Source of the DNA: Marinomonas shanghaiensis | GTDB taxonomy: Bacteria; Pseudomonadota; Gammaproteobacteria; Pseudomonadales; Marinomonadaceae | NCBI RefSeq assembly: GCF_003259175.1 | Contig: NZ_QGOK01000018.1 | Location: 1 to 64,000, forward strand | Direction: 5' to 3' | DNA: 64,000 bases | Shown: positions 41,913 through 51,808 of the stretch, in pieces | How the letters are laid out: the number at the start of each line of letters is the position of its first letter | Numbering within the stretch: the first letter of the stretch is position 1 | Notes under the pieces: generated by a model | Told to the model about the DNA's origin: nothing | Databases searched by the model: none | What the model saw: only the letters and a program-made list of their open reading frames with translations | Position numbers and translations under genes: made by a program

Positions 41913-42470
41913 TCAAAGCAGGAGGCGGAAGGTTAGACTGATCCTCTCCTCTTTGATACGTTTTCTAATCGGCAAAGAGTGCTGCCACAGCACTTGCGTC
42001 GATGCCGACATCACCAACCAGCTTTTATCTTCTAATTCAACACTGTGCTTAATGTGATGATTGGCTTTCAAGCGAAATAGAAATGGCCGCTGAGCGCCTA
42101 GACTGAGCATGGCCACAACAGGTGCAGGACCCAATGACCTTTCATCATCGGCATGCCACCCCATGTATTCCTCGCCGTTTTGATACCAATTCAATAACAC
42201 AGCATTAAAAGACTGCTGTGCAAGCGATTCAGCCTCTTCCTTGATCGGTAACAACCATTCAGGCCACCCCGTGCCCAGATGATCCTTTCCAGAATAGCGA
42301 TAACACACGCCAGCGTTCGCAACGAAAGCGACCTGACGCGGCACTTGAATAGAGCGGCCAAACATAAGCAGACTCTCCCGCTCCCATGGCAAACCCACCT
42401 TAAGTTGCGACAATAAGTACTGTAAACTTGAGCTAGAAAATGAGTATCGGTATGATGGCTGAACTTCCAT
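41913..42470 (-). CDS. AlkB-type 2-oxoglutarate/Fe(II) dioxygenase
   Basis: Predicted 185 aa from ATG at 42470 (an upstream start at 42536 would overlap the divergent gene). The iron ligands His and Asp lie in MGWHADDE, the second His in VLWQHSLPI, and the 2-oxoglutarate arginines in RISLTFR. Also LNWYQNGEEYMGWH typical of AlkB homologs. It probably removes alkyl groups from nucleic acid bases. Convergent with pdxH and divergent, 23 bp away, from the DUF1624 gene. Confidence 0.9.
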   Translation of the reverse strand: MEVQPSYRYSFSSSSLQYLLSQLKVGLPWERESLLMFGRSIQVPRQVAFVANAGVCYRYSGKDHLGTGWPEWLLPIKEEAESLAQQSFNAVLLNWYQNGEEYMGWHADDERSLGPAPVVAMLSLGAQRPFLFRLKANHHIKHSVELEDKSWLVMSASTQVLWQHSLPIRKRIKEERISLTFRLLL

Positions 42471-42493
42471 CCCATTATTTACCTTGGACCTCA

Positions 42494-43219
42494 ATGCAAA
42501 CCTCTCCTGTTTTTGAACCAACCAAACGCAGTGCATTTTTAGACGTTTATCGCGGCTCTGCTGTCTTGCTAATGATAATATTTCATTTCTGTTGGGATTT
42601 ACGCAATTTTGGTTTCATCGAATTTTCCACCTATGACCCGTTTTGGGTATATTTTCGTAGCCTAATCCTCACCCTGTTTCTCACCGCCGTTGGCTGGTCT
42701 ACCTACATAGGACTGAGTAAGTCTAATAAACCCTCCTTCTGGAAACGCGATATCAAGCTGTTTATTTCCGCAGGGGCCATTTCACTTGCAACTTACCTAG
42801 CGATGCCAAATCAATGGATTTATTTCGGTATTCTGCATTTTATTCTTGTCGCCTCTCTCCTCGTAAGACCTGTCGCAAAATGGCCAATTGCTTGCGCGGT
42901 TCTGGGCATACTCATCATAATGATCTACCACTTAACGCCATGGCTGCATTTCCCTAATGCGTTCTCTACCATCACGCACTATGTTCCACTACCTGATAGA
43001 ACCCTAGACATTGTTTTTCCATTTCCGTGGATTGGCGTTGTCTTTATTGGCCCACTCTTAGGCTATTTACATTGGCAGCAATGCCCAACTCCCAACCATA
43101 GCGTCACTCGTGTACTCGCTTTTATGGGGCGTTACGCCCTCCCTATTTATCTCAGCCACCAGATTATTTTATTCGGTCTTGTGGCGGCGTTCAAAATGGT
43201 GCTTTTGCAGTTTTCTTGA
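42494..43219 (+). CDS. DUF1624 / heparan-alpha-glucosaminide N-acetyltransferase-like membrane protein
   Basis: Predicted 241 aa with about seven membrane segments. Start at 42494 chosen because RSAFLDVYRGSAVLLMIIFH, the normal family N-terminus, follows within 20 residues. HFCWDLRNFG next to it holds a conserved His. Bacterial members are inner-membrane acyltransferase-like proteins of unknown substrate. Confidence 0.82.
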   Translation: MQTSPVFEPTKRSAFLDVYRGSAVLLMIIFHFCWDLRNFGFIEFSTYDPFWVYFRSLILTLFLTAVGWSTYIGLSKSNKPSFWKRDIKLFISAGAISLATYLAMPNQWIYFGILHFILVASLLVRPVAKWPIACAVLGILIIMIYHLTPWLHFPNAFSTITHYVPLPDRTLDIVFPFPWIGVVFIGPLLGYLHWQQCPTPNHSVTRVLAFMGRYALPIYLSHQIILFGLVAAFKMVLLQFS

Positions 43220-43434
43220 TCACTTTTCGCGCACGCTAAACCATCCAACTTCATACTGAAAAAATAGATGAAATTTGATTTTATGGCCTTGCCAATTGCT
43301 AACTTTACGCTTCTTCTGGCAAACAAAGTAAGTGACCACTTAGGCATTGTTTGTTTCTGATTTTAGAGTTTTTTTCAAGCCTTGATTTTCAACTCAATGC
43401 GCACTATTGTTCGTGGCAAATCATTAGCAAAAAT

Positions 43435-43478
43435 ACTACATATAGTGTGTCAGATAAAAATCACACACTATATAGAGT
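43435..43478. promoter_or_regulatory. paired NrdR boxes upstream of nrdA
   Basis: ACTACATATAGTGT (43435-43448) and ACACTATATAGAGT (43465-43478) both match the NrdR box ACACWATATATWGTGT in large part, with centres 30 bp apart, close to three helical turns, the usual spacing for NrdR. The NrdR-dATP complex should bind here and repress nrdA. The first box starts 73 bp before nrdA's ATG (43521 minus 43448). The rest of 43220-43434 shows no gene. Confidence 0.85.
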
Positions 43479-43520
43479 AGTTTACCTCTTTTTTACAATG
43501 CACTAATGGGAAGTTAAGGC

Positions 43521-45785
43521 ATGAGCACTCTCACAGTTACTAAGCGTAACGGGTCGACCGAAAACATCAACCTAGAAAAGATCCATAAAGTCATCGCTTG
43601 GGCGGCCGAAGGTCTAGAAAATGTCTCTGTATCCCAAGTGGAATTAAAGGCACGAATCCAATTTTTTGAAGGCATTCGTACCACAGACATTCATGAAACC
43701 TTGATCAAGTCTGCTGCCGATTTAATTTCTGAGCATACACCAGACTACCAATACCTTGCTGCGCGTTTAGCTATTTTTCATTTGCGTAAAAAAGCCTTTG
43801 GCAATTTTGAACCGCCACATCTTTATGCACATGTAAAAAACCTAGTCCAACAAAAGCGCTACGACTCGCATCTGCTTGAAGATTACTCTGAAGACGACTT
43901 CAATCAAATGCATGACTTCATAGATCACTCTCGTGATATGAACTTTTCATACGCAGCGGTTAAACAGCTTGAAGGCAAATATTTAGTACAAAACCGAGTA
44001 ACGGGCGCCATCTACGAAAGCCCTCAGTTCATTTACATACTGGTTGCCGCTTGTTTGTTCGCAGGCTATGACAAGCACGAACGCTTAAACTTGATCCGTC
44101 GTTTTTATGATGCTGTCTCTAAGTTCAAGATTTCATTGCCAACGCCTATCATGTCCGGCATTCGTACACCGACTCGTCAGTTCAGTAGTTGTGTATTGAT
44201 TGAATGTGGTGATTCATTAGATTCTATCAACGCAACATCAAGTGCTATCGTAAAATACGTCAGTCAGCGCGCAGGTATTGGCGTGAACGCGGGTGCTATT
44301 CGTGCTCTAGGCAGCCCGATTCGCGGTGGTGAAGCGTTTCACACTGGCTGTATCCCATTCTACAAACACTTCCAAACAGCCGTGAAAAGCTGTTCACAGG
44401 GTGGTGTTCGTGGTGGCGCAGCCACTGTATTCTACCCAATTTGGCACCTTGAAGTTGAAAGCCTATTGGTTCTCAAAAATAACCGTGGTGTTGAAGAAAA
44501 CCGTGTTCGTCACTTGGATTACGGTGTTCAATTTAACCGTTTGATGTACCAACGTTTGATCAAAGGCGGCAACATCACTTTGTTTAGCCCATCAGACGTA
44601 CCAGGTTTATACGATGCATTCTTTGCTGACCAAGAAGAGTTTGATCGCCTATACACCCTGTATGAGCAAGATGCCTCTATCCGCAAGCAAACGATTAAAG
44701 CAACGGAGCTATTCACGCTGTTTGCTTCTGAGCGTGCCAGTACCGGCCGTATTTACCTACAGAACGTGGATCACTGTAATACGCACAGTCCGTTTGATCC
44801 TAAAGTTGCACCAGTTAAACAAAGTAACTTGTGTTTGGAAATCGCCCTTCCAACCAAGCCGTTAAACAGTATCGATGACAAAGAAGGCGAAATCGCCCTT
44901 TGTACTCTATCTGCATTTAACCTAGGTGCGCTTGAGAATCTAGATGAACTAGAAGAGCTTGCAGAACTTATTGTGCGTGCGCTAGACAGCTTGTTGGATT
45001 ACCAAAACTACCCAATCCCAGCGGCACAACGTGCTACTGAATTGCGTCGTACCTTGGGTGTGGGCGTTATCAACTACGCCTACTACTTGGCGAAAAATGG
45101 CGTAAAATACTCTGACGGCAGCGCCAATGAGCTAACACACAAAACTTTTGAAGCGATTCAATATTTCTTATTGAAAGCATCTAATAAGTTAGCCAAAGAA
45201 TTCGGCCCCTGCTTGGCATTCAACGAAACGACTTACTCTAAAGGCATTTTGCCAATCGATTCTTACAAAAAAGAAATCGACAATATCGTTTCCAACGAAT
45301 TGTTCTACGATTGGGAAACCTTGCGCACTGAGATCGTGACTCATGGCCTACGTAACTCAACACTAACAGCATTGATGCCATCTGAAACCTCTTCTCAGAT
45401 CAGCAACGCAACGAACGGCATCGAGCCACCACGTGGTTTTGTTTCTGTTAAAGCCAGTAAAGACGGTATTTTGAAACAAGTGGTACCTGAGTTTGAACGC
45501 TTGAAAGAAAATTATGAGTTATTGTGGACCATCCCATCAAACGATGGTTATTTACAATTAGTGGGTATCATGCAGAAGTTTGTTGACCAAGCAATCTCTG
45601 CAAATACAAACTATGACCCACAAAAATTCGAATCACAAAAAGTGCCTATGAAGGTGATTTTGAAAGACCTACTGACGGCCTACAAACTGGGCGTCAAAAC
45701 CTTGTACTATCACAATACGCGTGATGGTGCCGACGACAAACAAGAAGACATGGACGATTGTGCTGGCGGTGCTTGCAAAATCTAA
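43521..45785 (+). CDS. nrdA: ribonucleoside-diphosphate reductase, class Ia alpha chain
   Basis: Predicted 754 aa. The N-terminal ATP-cone (VTKRNGSTENINLEKIHKV), the CVLIECGDSLDSINAT region, NLCLEIALPT, and the C-terminal redox pair CAGGACKI are present. It reduces ribonucleotides to deoxyribonucleotides with NrdB. Regulation by dATP (cone) and by NrdR (boxes upstream) is expected. Confidence 0.97.
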   Translation: MSTLTVTKRNGSTENINLEKIHKVIAWAAEGLENVSVSQVELKARIQFFEGIRTTDIHETLIKSAADLISEHTPDYQYLAARLAIFHLRKKAFGNFEPPHLYAHVKNLVQQKRYDSHLLEDYSEDDFNQMHDFIDHSRDMNFSYAAVKQLEGKYLVQNRVTGAIYESPQFIYILVAACLFAGYDKHERLNLIRRFYDAVSKFKISLPTPIMSGIRTPTRQFSSCVLIECGDSLDSINATSSAIVKYVSQRAGIGVNAGAIRALGSPIRGGEAFHTGCIPFYKHFQTAVKSCSQGGVRGGAATVFYPIWHLEVESLLVLKNNRGVEENRVRHLDYGVQFNRLMYQRLIKGGNITLFSPSDVPGLYDAFFADQEEFDRLYTLYEQDASIRKQTIKATELFTLFASERASTGRIYLQNVDHCNTHSPFDPKVAPVKQSNLCLEIALPTKPLNSIDDKEGEIALCTLSAFNLGALENLDELEELAELIVRALDSLLDYQNYPIPAAQRATELRRTLGVGVINYAYYLAKNGVKYSDGSANELTHKTFEAIQYFLLKASNKLAKEFGPCLAFNETTYSKGILPIDSYKKEIDNIVSNELFYDWETLRTEIVTHGLRNSTLTALMPSETSSQISNATNGIEPPRGFVSVKASKDGILKQVVPEFERLKENYELLWTIPSNDGYLQLVGIMQKFVDQAISANTNYDPQKFESQKVPMKVILKDLLTAYKLGVKTLYYHNTRDGADDKQEDMDDCAGGACKI

Positions 45786-45826
45786 CCCATTCGTCGTCGT
45801 ACAAAACTTTTTTGCACGATAGACAG

Positions 45827-45854
45827 GCAAAGCCTCATCCAAATGAGGCTTTGC
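45827..45854 (+). terminator. hairpin between nrdA and nrdB
   Basis: A 12-bp perfect stem (GCAAAGCCTCAT / ATGAGGCTTTGC) with a 4-nt loop and no T run. Possible partial terminator or mRNA stabiliser that sets the NrdA:NrdB ratio. Confidence 0.6.
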
Positions 45855-45948
45855 TACGTTTAACGCTTTAGTGGCGCATCCAAATCTATTAATAACTAAG
45901 GCATTTTTATTTTGAAAATGTCTGACGCTTTGAGGAATACCCTGAGAC

Positions 45949-47082
45949 ATGAGTTACTCGACTTTCAACCGTAAGCACTTCGATAGTATGAAAGAACCTA
46001 TGTTCTTTGGCGAAAATGTTAACGTTGCTCGCTATGACCAACAAAAACATCCTATTTTTGAAAAGCTGATTGAAAAGCAGTTGTCTTTCTTTTGGCGTCC
46101 CGAAGAAGTGGATCTTTCAACCGATCGCAAAGATTTCCAACGACTTGAAGAACACGAGCAACACATTTTCTTGAGCAACCTGAAGTATCAAACTTTACTT
46201 GATAGCGTACAAGGTAGATCACCAAACGTAGCACTGCTGCCAATCGTTTCTTTGCCAGAATTAGAAACCTGGATCGAAACCTGGTCATTTAGTGAGACGA
46301 TTCACAGCCGTTCATACACGCACATTATTCGAAATATTGTTAACGATCCCACCAAGATTTTTGACGACATTGTTACCAATGAAGAAATCACCAAACGCGC
46401 TGACAGTGTGTCCATTTATTATGACCGTCTTATTGAGATGGTGAACCTTTACAATACCATGGGCATGGGAACCTTTAACGTACCAGGCAAGGGTGACATT
46501 GAAATATCCATGCCTAAGCTTAAAAAGGCTCTGTATCTCACGATAGCGTCTGTCAACGTATTAGAAGCCATTCGCTTCTACGTGAGCTTTGCCTGTAGCT
46601 TCGCCTTTGCGGAACGTACGCTCATGGAAGGCAATGCGAAAATCATCAAGCTGATTGCCCGCGACGAAGCCCTACACTTAACCGGTACTCAACATATGTT
46701 GAACCTGATGGCTTCTGGCAAAGACGATCCAGAAATGGCTGAAATCGCGGCAGAATGCCAAAACGAAGTCCGTCAGATTTTTATTGAAGCCGCTGAGCAA
46801 GAGAAAGAATGGGCCACTTACCTATTCAAAGATGGTTCAATGATTGGTTTGAACGCACAAATATTGGGACAGTATGTTGAATACATTACCAACGTACGCA
46901 TGCAAGCTGTGGGTCTAGAAACCTGCTTTGCGACCAAGCACAACCCTATTCCTTGGATCAATGCTTGGCTAGTCAGTGACAATGTGCAAGTTGCTCCACA
47001 AGAAGCAGAAATCAGTTCTTATCTGGTTGGTCAAACAGACAATAACTTAGACGATTCAGATTTCGATGACTTTGATCTCTAA
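45949..47082 (+). CDS. nrdB: ribonucleoside-diphosphate reductase, class Ia beta chain
   Basis: Predicted 377 aa. The small subunit housing the di-iron centre and tyrosyl radical. [17 protein letters not shown], the metal-ligand helices ([16 protein letters not shown] and [13 protein letters not shown]) and the C-terminal acidic tail [10 protein letters not shown], which docks to NrdA, are present. It overlaps the ferredoxin gene by 17 bp. Confidence 0.97.
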   Translation: MSYSTFNRKHFDSMKEPMFFGENVNVARYDQQKHPIFEKLIEKQLSFFWRPEEVDLSTDRKDFQRLEEHEQHIFLSNLKYQTLLDSVQGRSPNVALLPIVSLPELETWIETWSFSETIHSRSYTHIIRNIVNDPTKIFDDIVTNEEITKRADSVSIYYDRLIEMVNLYNTMGMGTFNVPGKGDIEISMPKLKKALYLTIASVNVLEAIRFYVSFACSFAFAERTLMEGNAKIIKLIARDEALHLTGTQHMLNLMASGKDDPEMAEIAAECQNEVRQIFIEAAEQEKEWATYLFKDGSMIGLNAQILGQYVEYITNVRMQAVGLETCFATKHNPIPWINAWLVSDNVQVAPQEAEISSYLVGQTDNNLDDSDFDDFDL

Positions 47083-47362
47083 ATCAACAAATCCTACAAA
47101 AAACGATAAAGTTCATCGGGTCTTATTGGGAAAGAAGCAGATTCTGGTAACAGAAGATGAGCCTTTGCTGATACAGCTAGAACGTGCTGGTATTCATGTG
47201 GAATACCAGTGCCGTGAAGGCTATTGCTCTTCTTGCTCTATCAAACTCTTGTGGGGTCATGTTAGCTACCCTTTTGAACCTTTAGCTTGGGTACAAAGCG
47301 GCTATTTGTTGGCCTGCTGCGCGATAGTCAAAAGTGATATTGAAATCGCCTTTTTTGACTAA
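47066..47362 (+). CDS. YfaE-like 2Fe-2S ferredoxin
   Basis: Predicted 98 aa. CREGYCSSC followed by a Cys about 30 residues on (LACCAIV) forms the plant-type 2Fe-2S site. In E. coli the equivalent YfaE maintains the NrdB radical cofactor. The start lies inside nrdB (17-bp overlap), so translation is coupled. Confidence 0.93.
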   Translation: MTLISKSTNPTKNDKVHRVLLGKKQILVTEDEPLLIQLERAGIHVEYQCREGYCSSCSIKLLWGHVSYPFEPLAWVQSGYLLACCAIVKSDIEIAFFD

Positions 47363-47383
47363 CAAACTCCCCAAAGCCCATCA

Positions 47384-47989
47384 CTAACGCAATGTTCGGT
47401 AACCTGCATAAATTCGGGTTGCCGTCGTTATCCAACATATCGCACCAAACCCATACGCCATGACGGCGAAATGACTAGGCAGCAAACAAATCAATACGAG
47501 AAACGCGATGGTTTCTGTGCCTTCCGCCAACCCACCCAAGAAATAAAGAGATTTACGTCCGTACTCTAAACGCTCTATTTTTCTCTTTTCCGCCATGATG
47601 GCAAATGCCAGAAAGCTGCTTCCTGTTCCCATAAACGAAAAAATCAAAAAGCTCGCTGCTAACGCATTGTCCACTGGATTCATCAAAGCAAAGCCAAAAA
47701 TGACCGCCGAATAAAAAATAAAATCCAACGTGATGTCTAAGTAACCGCCCAAATCCGTTGGTCCCTGCACTCGAGCGACAGCACCATCCAACCCATCGAG
47801 TAACCGATTCACTACCACCAGCACCAAAGCTAAGGACGTATGGCCACAATATAAAGCGGGTAACGTCATCATACCGATGGCAAAGCCAAACACCGTGATC
47901 CAGTTGGCTTTTACCCCCAATTTATCAATCATTACAGCGGTTAAACGCAAAGGACGCTTCAAATTACGAATAAAAAATGTATCAAACAT
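47384..47989 (-). CDS. CDP-alcohol phosphatidyltransferase family protein
   Basis: Predicted 201 aa with about six membrane segments. The signature DGLDGAVARVQGPTDLGGYL and then DITLD (DGxxAR...G...D...D) is complete, so it should join a CDP-activated lipid or sugar alcohol to an acceptor. The exact substrate is unknown; it is not typical PgsA or PssA. Convergent with the ferredoxin gene. Confidence 0.88.
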   Translation of the reverse strand: MFDTFFIRNLKRPLRLTAVMIDKLGVKANWITVFGFAIGMMTLPALYCGHTSLALVLVVVNRLLDGLDGAVARVQGPTDLGGYLDITLDFIFYSAVIFGFALMNPVDNALAASFLIFSFMGTGSSFLAFAIMAEKRKIERLEYGRKSLYFLGGLAEGTETIAFLVLICLLPSHFAVMAYGFGAICWITTATRIYAGYRTLR

Positions 47990-48105
47990 TTAAACAACTA
48001 CCTTGATTCTTTAGGGACGAAACTTTCAAAGACTTGTTACAATACAAGCAAAGCGGCGTTTAGTCGCGCCTCTACTTTTTCACACTGCTGCATGATAAGG
48101 CTTCT

Positions 48106-48867
48106 ATGATACACGCAAAACAATACGGCTCATCAGGCCCCAATCTTATTGTCATTCACGGCTTATTCGGCAACGCTGACAACTGGCACTCGATTGCACA
48201 AGCCTTAGCCGAGCAATTCACAGTGTACTGTATTGATCTGCCCAATCATGGCCAATCAGCCGCCATGACAAACGCCACTTACCCCAACATGGCCGAAGCT
48301 GTCCTGAACTGGGCATCACTTAATCACCTTGATACCTTTCATTTGCTTGGTCATTCAATGGGCGGAAAAGTCGCGATGCAAATGGCGTCCATGGCGCCCC
48401 CTGCTATGATCAGCAAACTGATTGTGGTGGACATTGCTCCGGTTGATTACCAACCAAGCCACACGCGTATTTTAGAAGGCTTAATGATGATTGATGCCAC
48501 ACAGCCCGCATCAAGAAAAGAAGCCGATACGATATTAAGTCAATATGAATCCAACTTAGCTGTCAGACAATTCTTATTAAAAAATCTGCAACGAAGTGAG
48601 CACGGCTTCAAACTCGCACTTTCGGTAAAAAACATAGCGGATAGCTATTCGACAATACTGCAAAAGCCAACCATTGAAAACGCAATAGACACGCCCACCT
48701 TGTTTATAAAAGGAGAGAACTCAGACTACATAATCGCAGACTATCAATCTGCTATTACGACCGTTTTTCCCCAGGCAAGTTTCAAAATACTCTCGGGCAC
48801 TGGGCATTGGTTGCACGCTGAAAAACCGCTTCCGTTCACAGCGTTAGTAAAGCGTTTTTTAGCCTGA
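48106..48867 (+). CDS. alpha/beta-hydrolase (YbfF-like esterase)
   Basis: Predicted 253 aa. VIHGLFGNADNWHSIAQAL holds the oxyanion part, LLGHSMGGKVAMQ the nucleophile Ser, and SGTGHWLHAEKP the catalytic His; Asp lies in VDIAPVDY or nearby. Resembles YbfF, a short-chain acyl esterase. Divergent from the CDP-alcohol gene. The convergent SBP gene's stop abuts its own. Confidence 0.88.
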   Translation: MIHAKQYGSSGPNLIVIHGLFGNADNWHSIAQALAEQFTVYCIDLPNHGQSAAMTNATYPNMAEAVLNWASLNHLDTFHLLGHSMGGKVAMQMASMAPPAMISKLIVVDIAPVDYQPSHTRILEGLMMIDATQPASRKEADTILSQYESNLAVRQFLLKNLQRSEHGFKLALSVKNIADSYSTILQKPTIENAIDTPTLFIKGENSDYIIADYQSAITTVFPQASFKILSGTGHWLHAEKPLPFTALVKRFLA

Positions 48868-49794
48868 TCAGTCGCATCTAGTCTCAGAGCAAAGACCATA
48901 CCTATCGTGCAAAAATGAAGCGGATGGCGGCACCACGCCATGCGCTTTAATAAGATAAGGATTAAAACTCACTCTTAAAGTTTCGGGATATTGTGCTTCG
49001 AGCAGTACTCCTTTTGTCTGCCACATCACAATCCGCTCGGCTAACGCCTGCAACTTAGCCTCGGTGTTGGAATATATCGCAAATAAAGCCCCTGCACGAA
49101 CAAAGGCAAAAGAAGGCCCTATCATGACTTGCTGCTTGTGAAAAAGTAATTTGAGAATATCTTGTGCGATACCATCTCGATACAGTTCTGTGTCCACTAA
49201 TGAGAAGATCATCATTGATTCGTCCAGAACAAAATTCACCGACTTTAAAACAGAAAGACGATCTGTCTCTGTCTTTAAAAACTGAAACTCAAAACCATAC
49301 TGCTCAGCCTGACGCGACATCGCCTGCTCATCGACTTGAAGATGTTGGCTGTATATCACTGCCAATGGCTTTTTATCAAACCAAATAGCCTCCAACAGCG
49401 CCAAGCGCTTTTCTATAGGCGCACCAGAAAATACGGCACTGCTGGGAATAGAACACTGTGGACGTATTTTTAAATACTCTTCCTTACCAATAAACACCGC
49501 CATTACCACGCCTTTTGAATCCGATTCACACACCTGACGAAAACTCTCCATTCCAACAGAAATCAAGATATCATCGTCTTTTATATAGGCGGCATTTTGT
49601 TCAAACAAAGAGCGGCGCACTGGCAGCAAAGTCATGTCAGGCGGCAAAAGTTTGCTTAATTGGAACGTCAAAGAACGTACCGAACTTTCTTCAATATCGT
49701 GTATTACATAAGCCGCTGCCCACCCATTAATGGAAGACAACAGCAAAAACACAATAAACAAAATCCTTTTCACGTTTTCACTAATCCAGCTCAA
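48868..49794 (-). CDS. ABC-type substrate-binding-like protein (ABC_sub_bind family)
   Basis: Predicted 308 aa. A signal peptide (ILFIVFLLLSSINGWA) and two Rossmann-like halves (LLEAIWFDKKPLAVIYS), resembling the ABC_sub_bind family. No ABC permease or ATPase gene is near. It overlaps the TonB receptor gene upstream by 4 bp (ATGA), which points to a joint uptake role in the outer membrane and periplasm. Confidence 0.75.
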   Translation of the reverse strand: MSWISENVKRILFIVFLLLSSINGWAAAYVIHDIEESSVRSLTFQLSKLLPPDMTLLPVRRSLFEQNAAYIKDDDILISVGMESFRQVCESDSKGVVMAVFIGKEEYLKIRPQCSIPSSAVFSGAPIEKRLALLEAIWFDKKPLAVIYSQHLQVDEQAMSRQAEQYGFEFQFLKTETDRLSVLKSVNFVLDESMMIFSLVDTELYRDGIAQDILKLLFHKQQVMIGPSFAFVRAGALFAIYSNTEAKLQALAERIVMWQTKGVLLEAQYPETLRVSFNPYLIKAHGVVPPSASFLHDRYGLCSETRCD

Positions 49795-51803
49795 AAAGTA
49801 ACATTGGTAAAGACATAAGCAAAAGCGTCTTCGGCCAAATTATTATGTCTTGAAACAAGCGCGTTATCATCAAGACGTGCTTCCATCCCAACGCCCATGG
49901 TGGCTTTAGAGTATCCACCCAAAGCAAACTTATACGATAACCATGAGTTTATAAATTCATAGTCTCTTCCCGCCAGCTCTTTGCCATACCAATAATAGCC
50001 GTTAATCGCCAGTCTATCCGTCAATGGCATACTGCCAAAAAAGGACATCATTACTGGCGTTGTAGACTCTTTAAGTTTTACATTATCCGTTTTAGTGTCT
50101 TGATAAGCGTAAGTGAAACGAGTGATGGCACCAGACTGAAAACGCCAATCCAATTCAAGTTCAGCACCATTAATAATCACATCTTCAACGACCCCCTCTT
50201 CAACTGGCTTATCGGCAGTGTAGGCCGTAAATCGTTTTTGACTTAACACCATATCGCGCACTTTATCGTGATATAACCTGATGTCCGTAGATACGCCTTG
50301 ATTTGGCCAATAATGATAATAGCCTATTTCATAGGAAGTGATTTTCTCTTCTTTTTCCCCCTTCACGGCATAAGTTGTGGGCGATACTTCGCCACTGGAT
50401 AAAACATAGTGCCATTTGAAATATTGGTCTGCTAAATCAGGGGTACGAACGGCCTTAGAAACATTAAAGCGCAGAGACTCTTGTTCCGATAGTTTATAGG
50501 TCGCACCGAATGTGGGAGATAAAAAACTCCCTCCCATTTGACTGCGTTCAAACATGGCACCTGTATTCACTATCCAGTGGTCACTGGCTCGATATTCCAT
50601 ATTACTGGAAAGCCGAAACACCTCGTCACTTGCTTCACCGGATAAATAATGCTCTGAATCGGCTTTGTCCCAGCGGTAACCAACGACCGAAATCAAGCGG
50701 AGACTTTGTGAGGCTTCCCACGTGCTTTGTAGTTCGAGATCGTGGCGAGTCTCCAATAAATCGATCTCAGAAGAAGCGTATACAGGTACGGTACTCGAAC
50801 CGCCAAAGAGTAGGTTATAAAATGACGGGCTTAATAGCGCTTGATGGTCTTCCACCATGTCAGATTGATCATAATAATACTGTACCTTTATTTCATGATC
50901 AGCTGAGACTTGCTGGCGATAGCTGACTTTAATATGTTCACGATCCACCAAACGGGTTGGCTTATTAATATCATAAGAGCCTGTGGCGGAATCCGATTCG
51001 TACTCTGCTGGCTCCACCTTATCGTTTAAATGACTCGCCCCTATGTCTAAATCAAAAGAACGATTCGACATTTCTTTTTGTATGACCAGATTTCCCATGG
51101 AAGCATGATGACCATCGTGCCTATCATTACCCTCAAAATCTGTATCAAAACCATGAACCGCGTTGGTCGAAGCGGAAGCGCGATAACTCCAATCCCTATT
51201 TAAACCACTGTGTTGACCGTAGAGCCGATAATCCCCACGAGAACCAGAATACGCGGTAATACTGTTTCCTAAGGTCTCTAAAGGGGAGCGAGTGATGATG
51301 TTAACAACAGCAAAAAAGGAGTTAATGCCATAACTGGCCGCATTGGGGCCACGATTGATTTCTACCCGAGCCACATCTTCTATATTCAATGGCAAGGTCG
51401 CCCACTCCACACGGGCCAATCCAGTGCTGTAAACAGAACGACCATTGACTAACACCTGTATACGACGATATTGATCAAGTTGCGTGCCGTGATAAGACGC
51501 AATTTTTTGACTAGAACTTTTATAAGGCACCACAGAAAAACCAGGCACGAATTGCAGCAAATCTTCCACATATTGCATGTTTGTACGACGAATAAACTCG
51601 CCATCCAATACCGACAAAGAGGAAGAAACATCGACTCTAGGTTGAGGTATTTTCGATGGCGTTACCACCACAGGAATGGTGTTTAAAAAAGTATCGTATG
51701 TTGTAACATCAGCCAGTTCGGCCACCAAAAGAGAATCTTTCGCTTCGGCACTCACTGTCATATTGATACACAAAAAGAAAAAACCGCCGATCCATCGCTT
51801 CAT
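49791..51803 (-). CDS. TonB-dependent outer-membrane receptor
   Basis: Predicted 670 aa. A signal peptide, then a plug domain (TIPVVVTPSKIPQPRVDVSS; VLVNGRSVYS; VEINRGPNAASYGINSFFAVVN), then a 22-strand barrel ending in aromatic VFTNVTF. It imports a ligand with TonB energy; the ligand cannot be told. It starts 5 bp after the pheA stop on the same strand, so it is read with pheA and the binding protein. No Fur box or riboswitch was seen upstream. Confidence 0.88.
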   Translation of the reverse strand: MKRWIGGFFFLCINMTVSAEAKDSLLVAELADVTTYDTFLNTIPVVVTPSKIPQPRVDVSSSLSVLDGEFIRRTNMQYVEDLLQFVPGFSVVPYKSSSQKIASYHGTQLDQYRRIQVLVNGRSVYSTGLARVEWATLPLNIEDVARVEINRGPNAASYGINSFFAVVNIITRSPLETLGNSITAYSGSRGDYRLYGQHSGLNRDWSYRASASTNAVHGFDTDFEGNDRHDGHHASMGNLVIQKEMSNRSFDLDIGASHLNDKVEPAEYESDSATGSYDINKPTRLVDREHIKVSYRQQVSADHEIKVQYYYDQSDMVEDHQALLSPSFYNLLFGGSSTVPVYASSEIDLLETRHDLELQSTWEASQSLRLISVVGYRWDKADSEHYLSGEASDEVFRLSSNMEYRASDHWIVNTGAMFERSQMGGSFLSPTFGATYKLSEQESLRFNVSKAVRTPDLADQYFKWHYVLSSGEVSPTTYAVKGEKEEKITSYEIGYYHYWPNQGVSTDIRLYHDKVRDMVLSQKRFTAYTADKPVEEGVVEDVIINGAELELDWRFQSGAITRFTYAYQDTKTDNVKLKESTTPVMMSFFGSMPLTDRLAINGYYWYGKELAGRDYEFINSWLSYKFALGGYSKATMGVGMEARLDDNALVSRHNNLAEDAFAYVFTNVTF

Positions 51804-51808
51804 AACGT

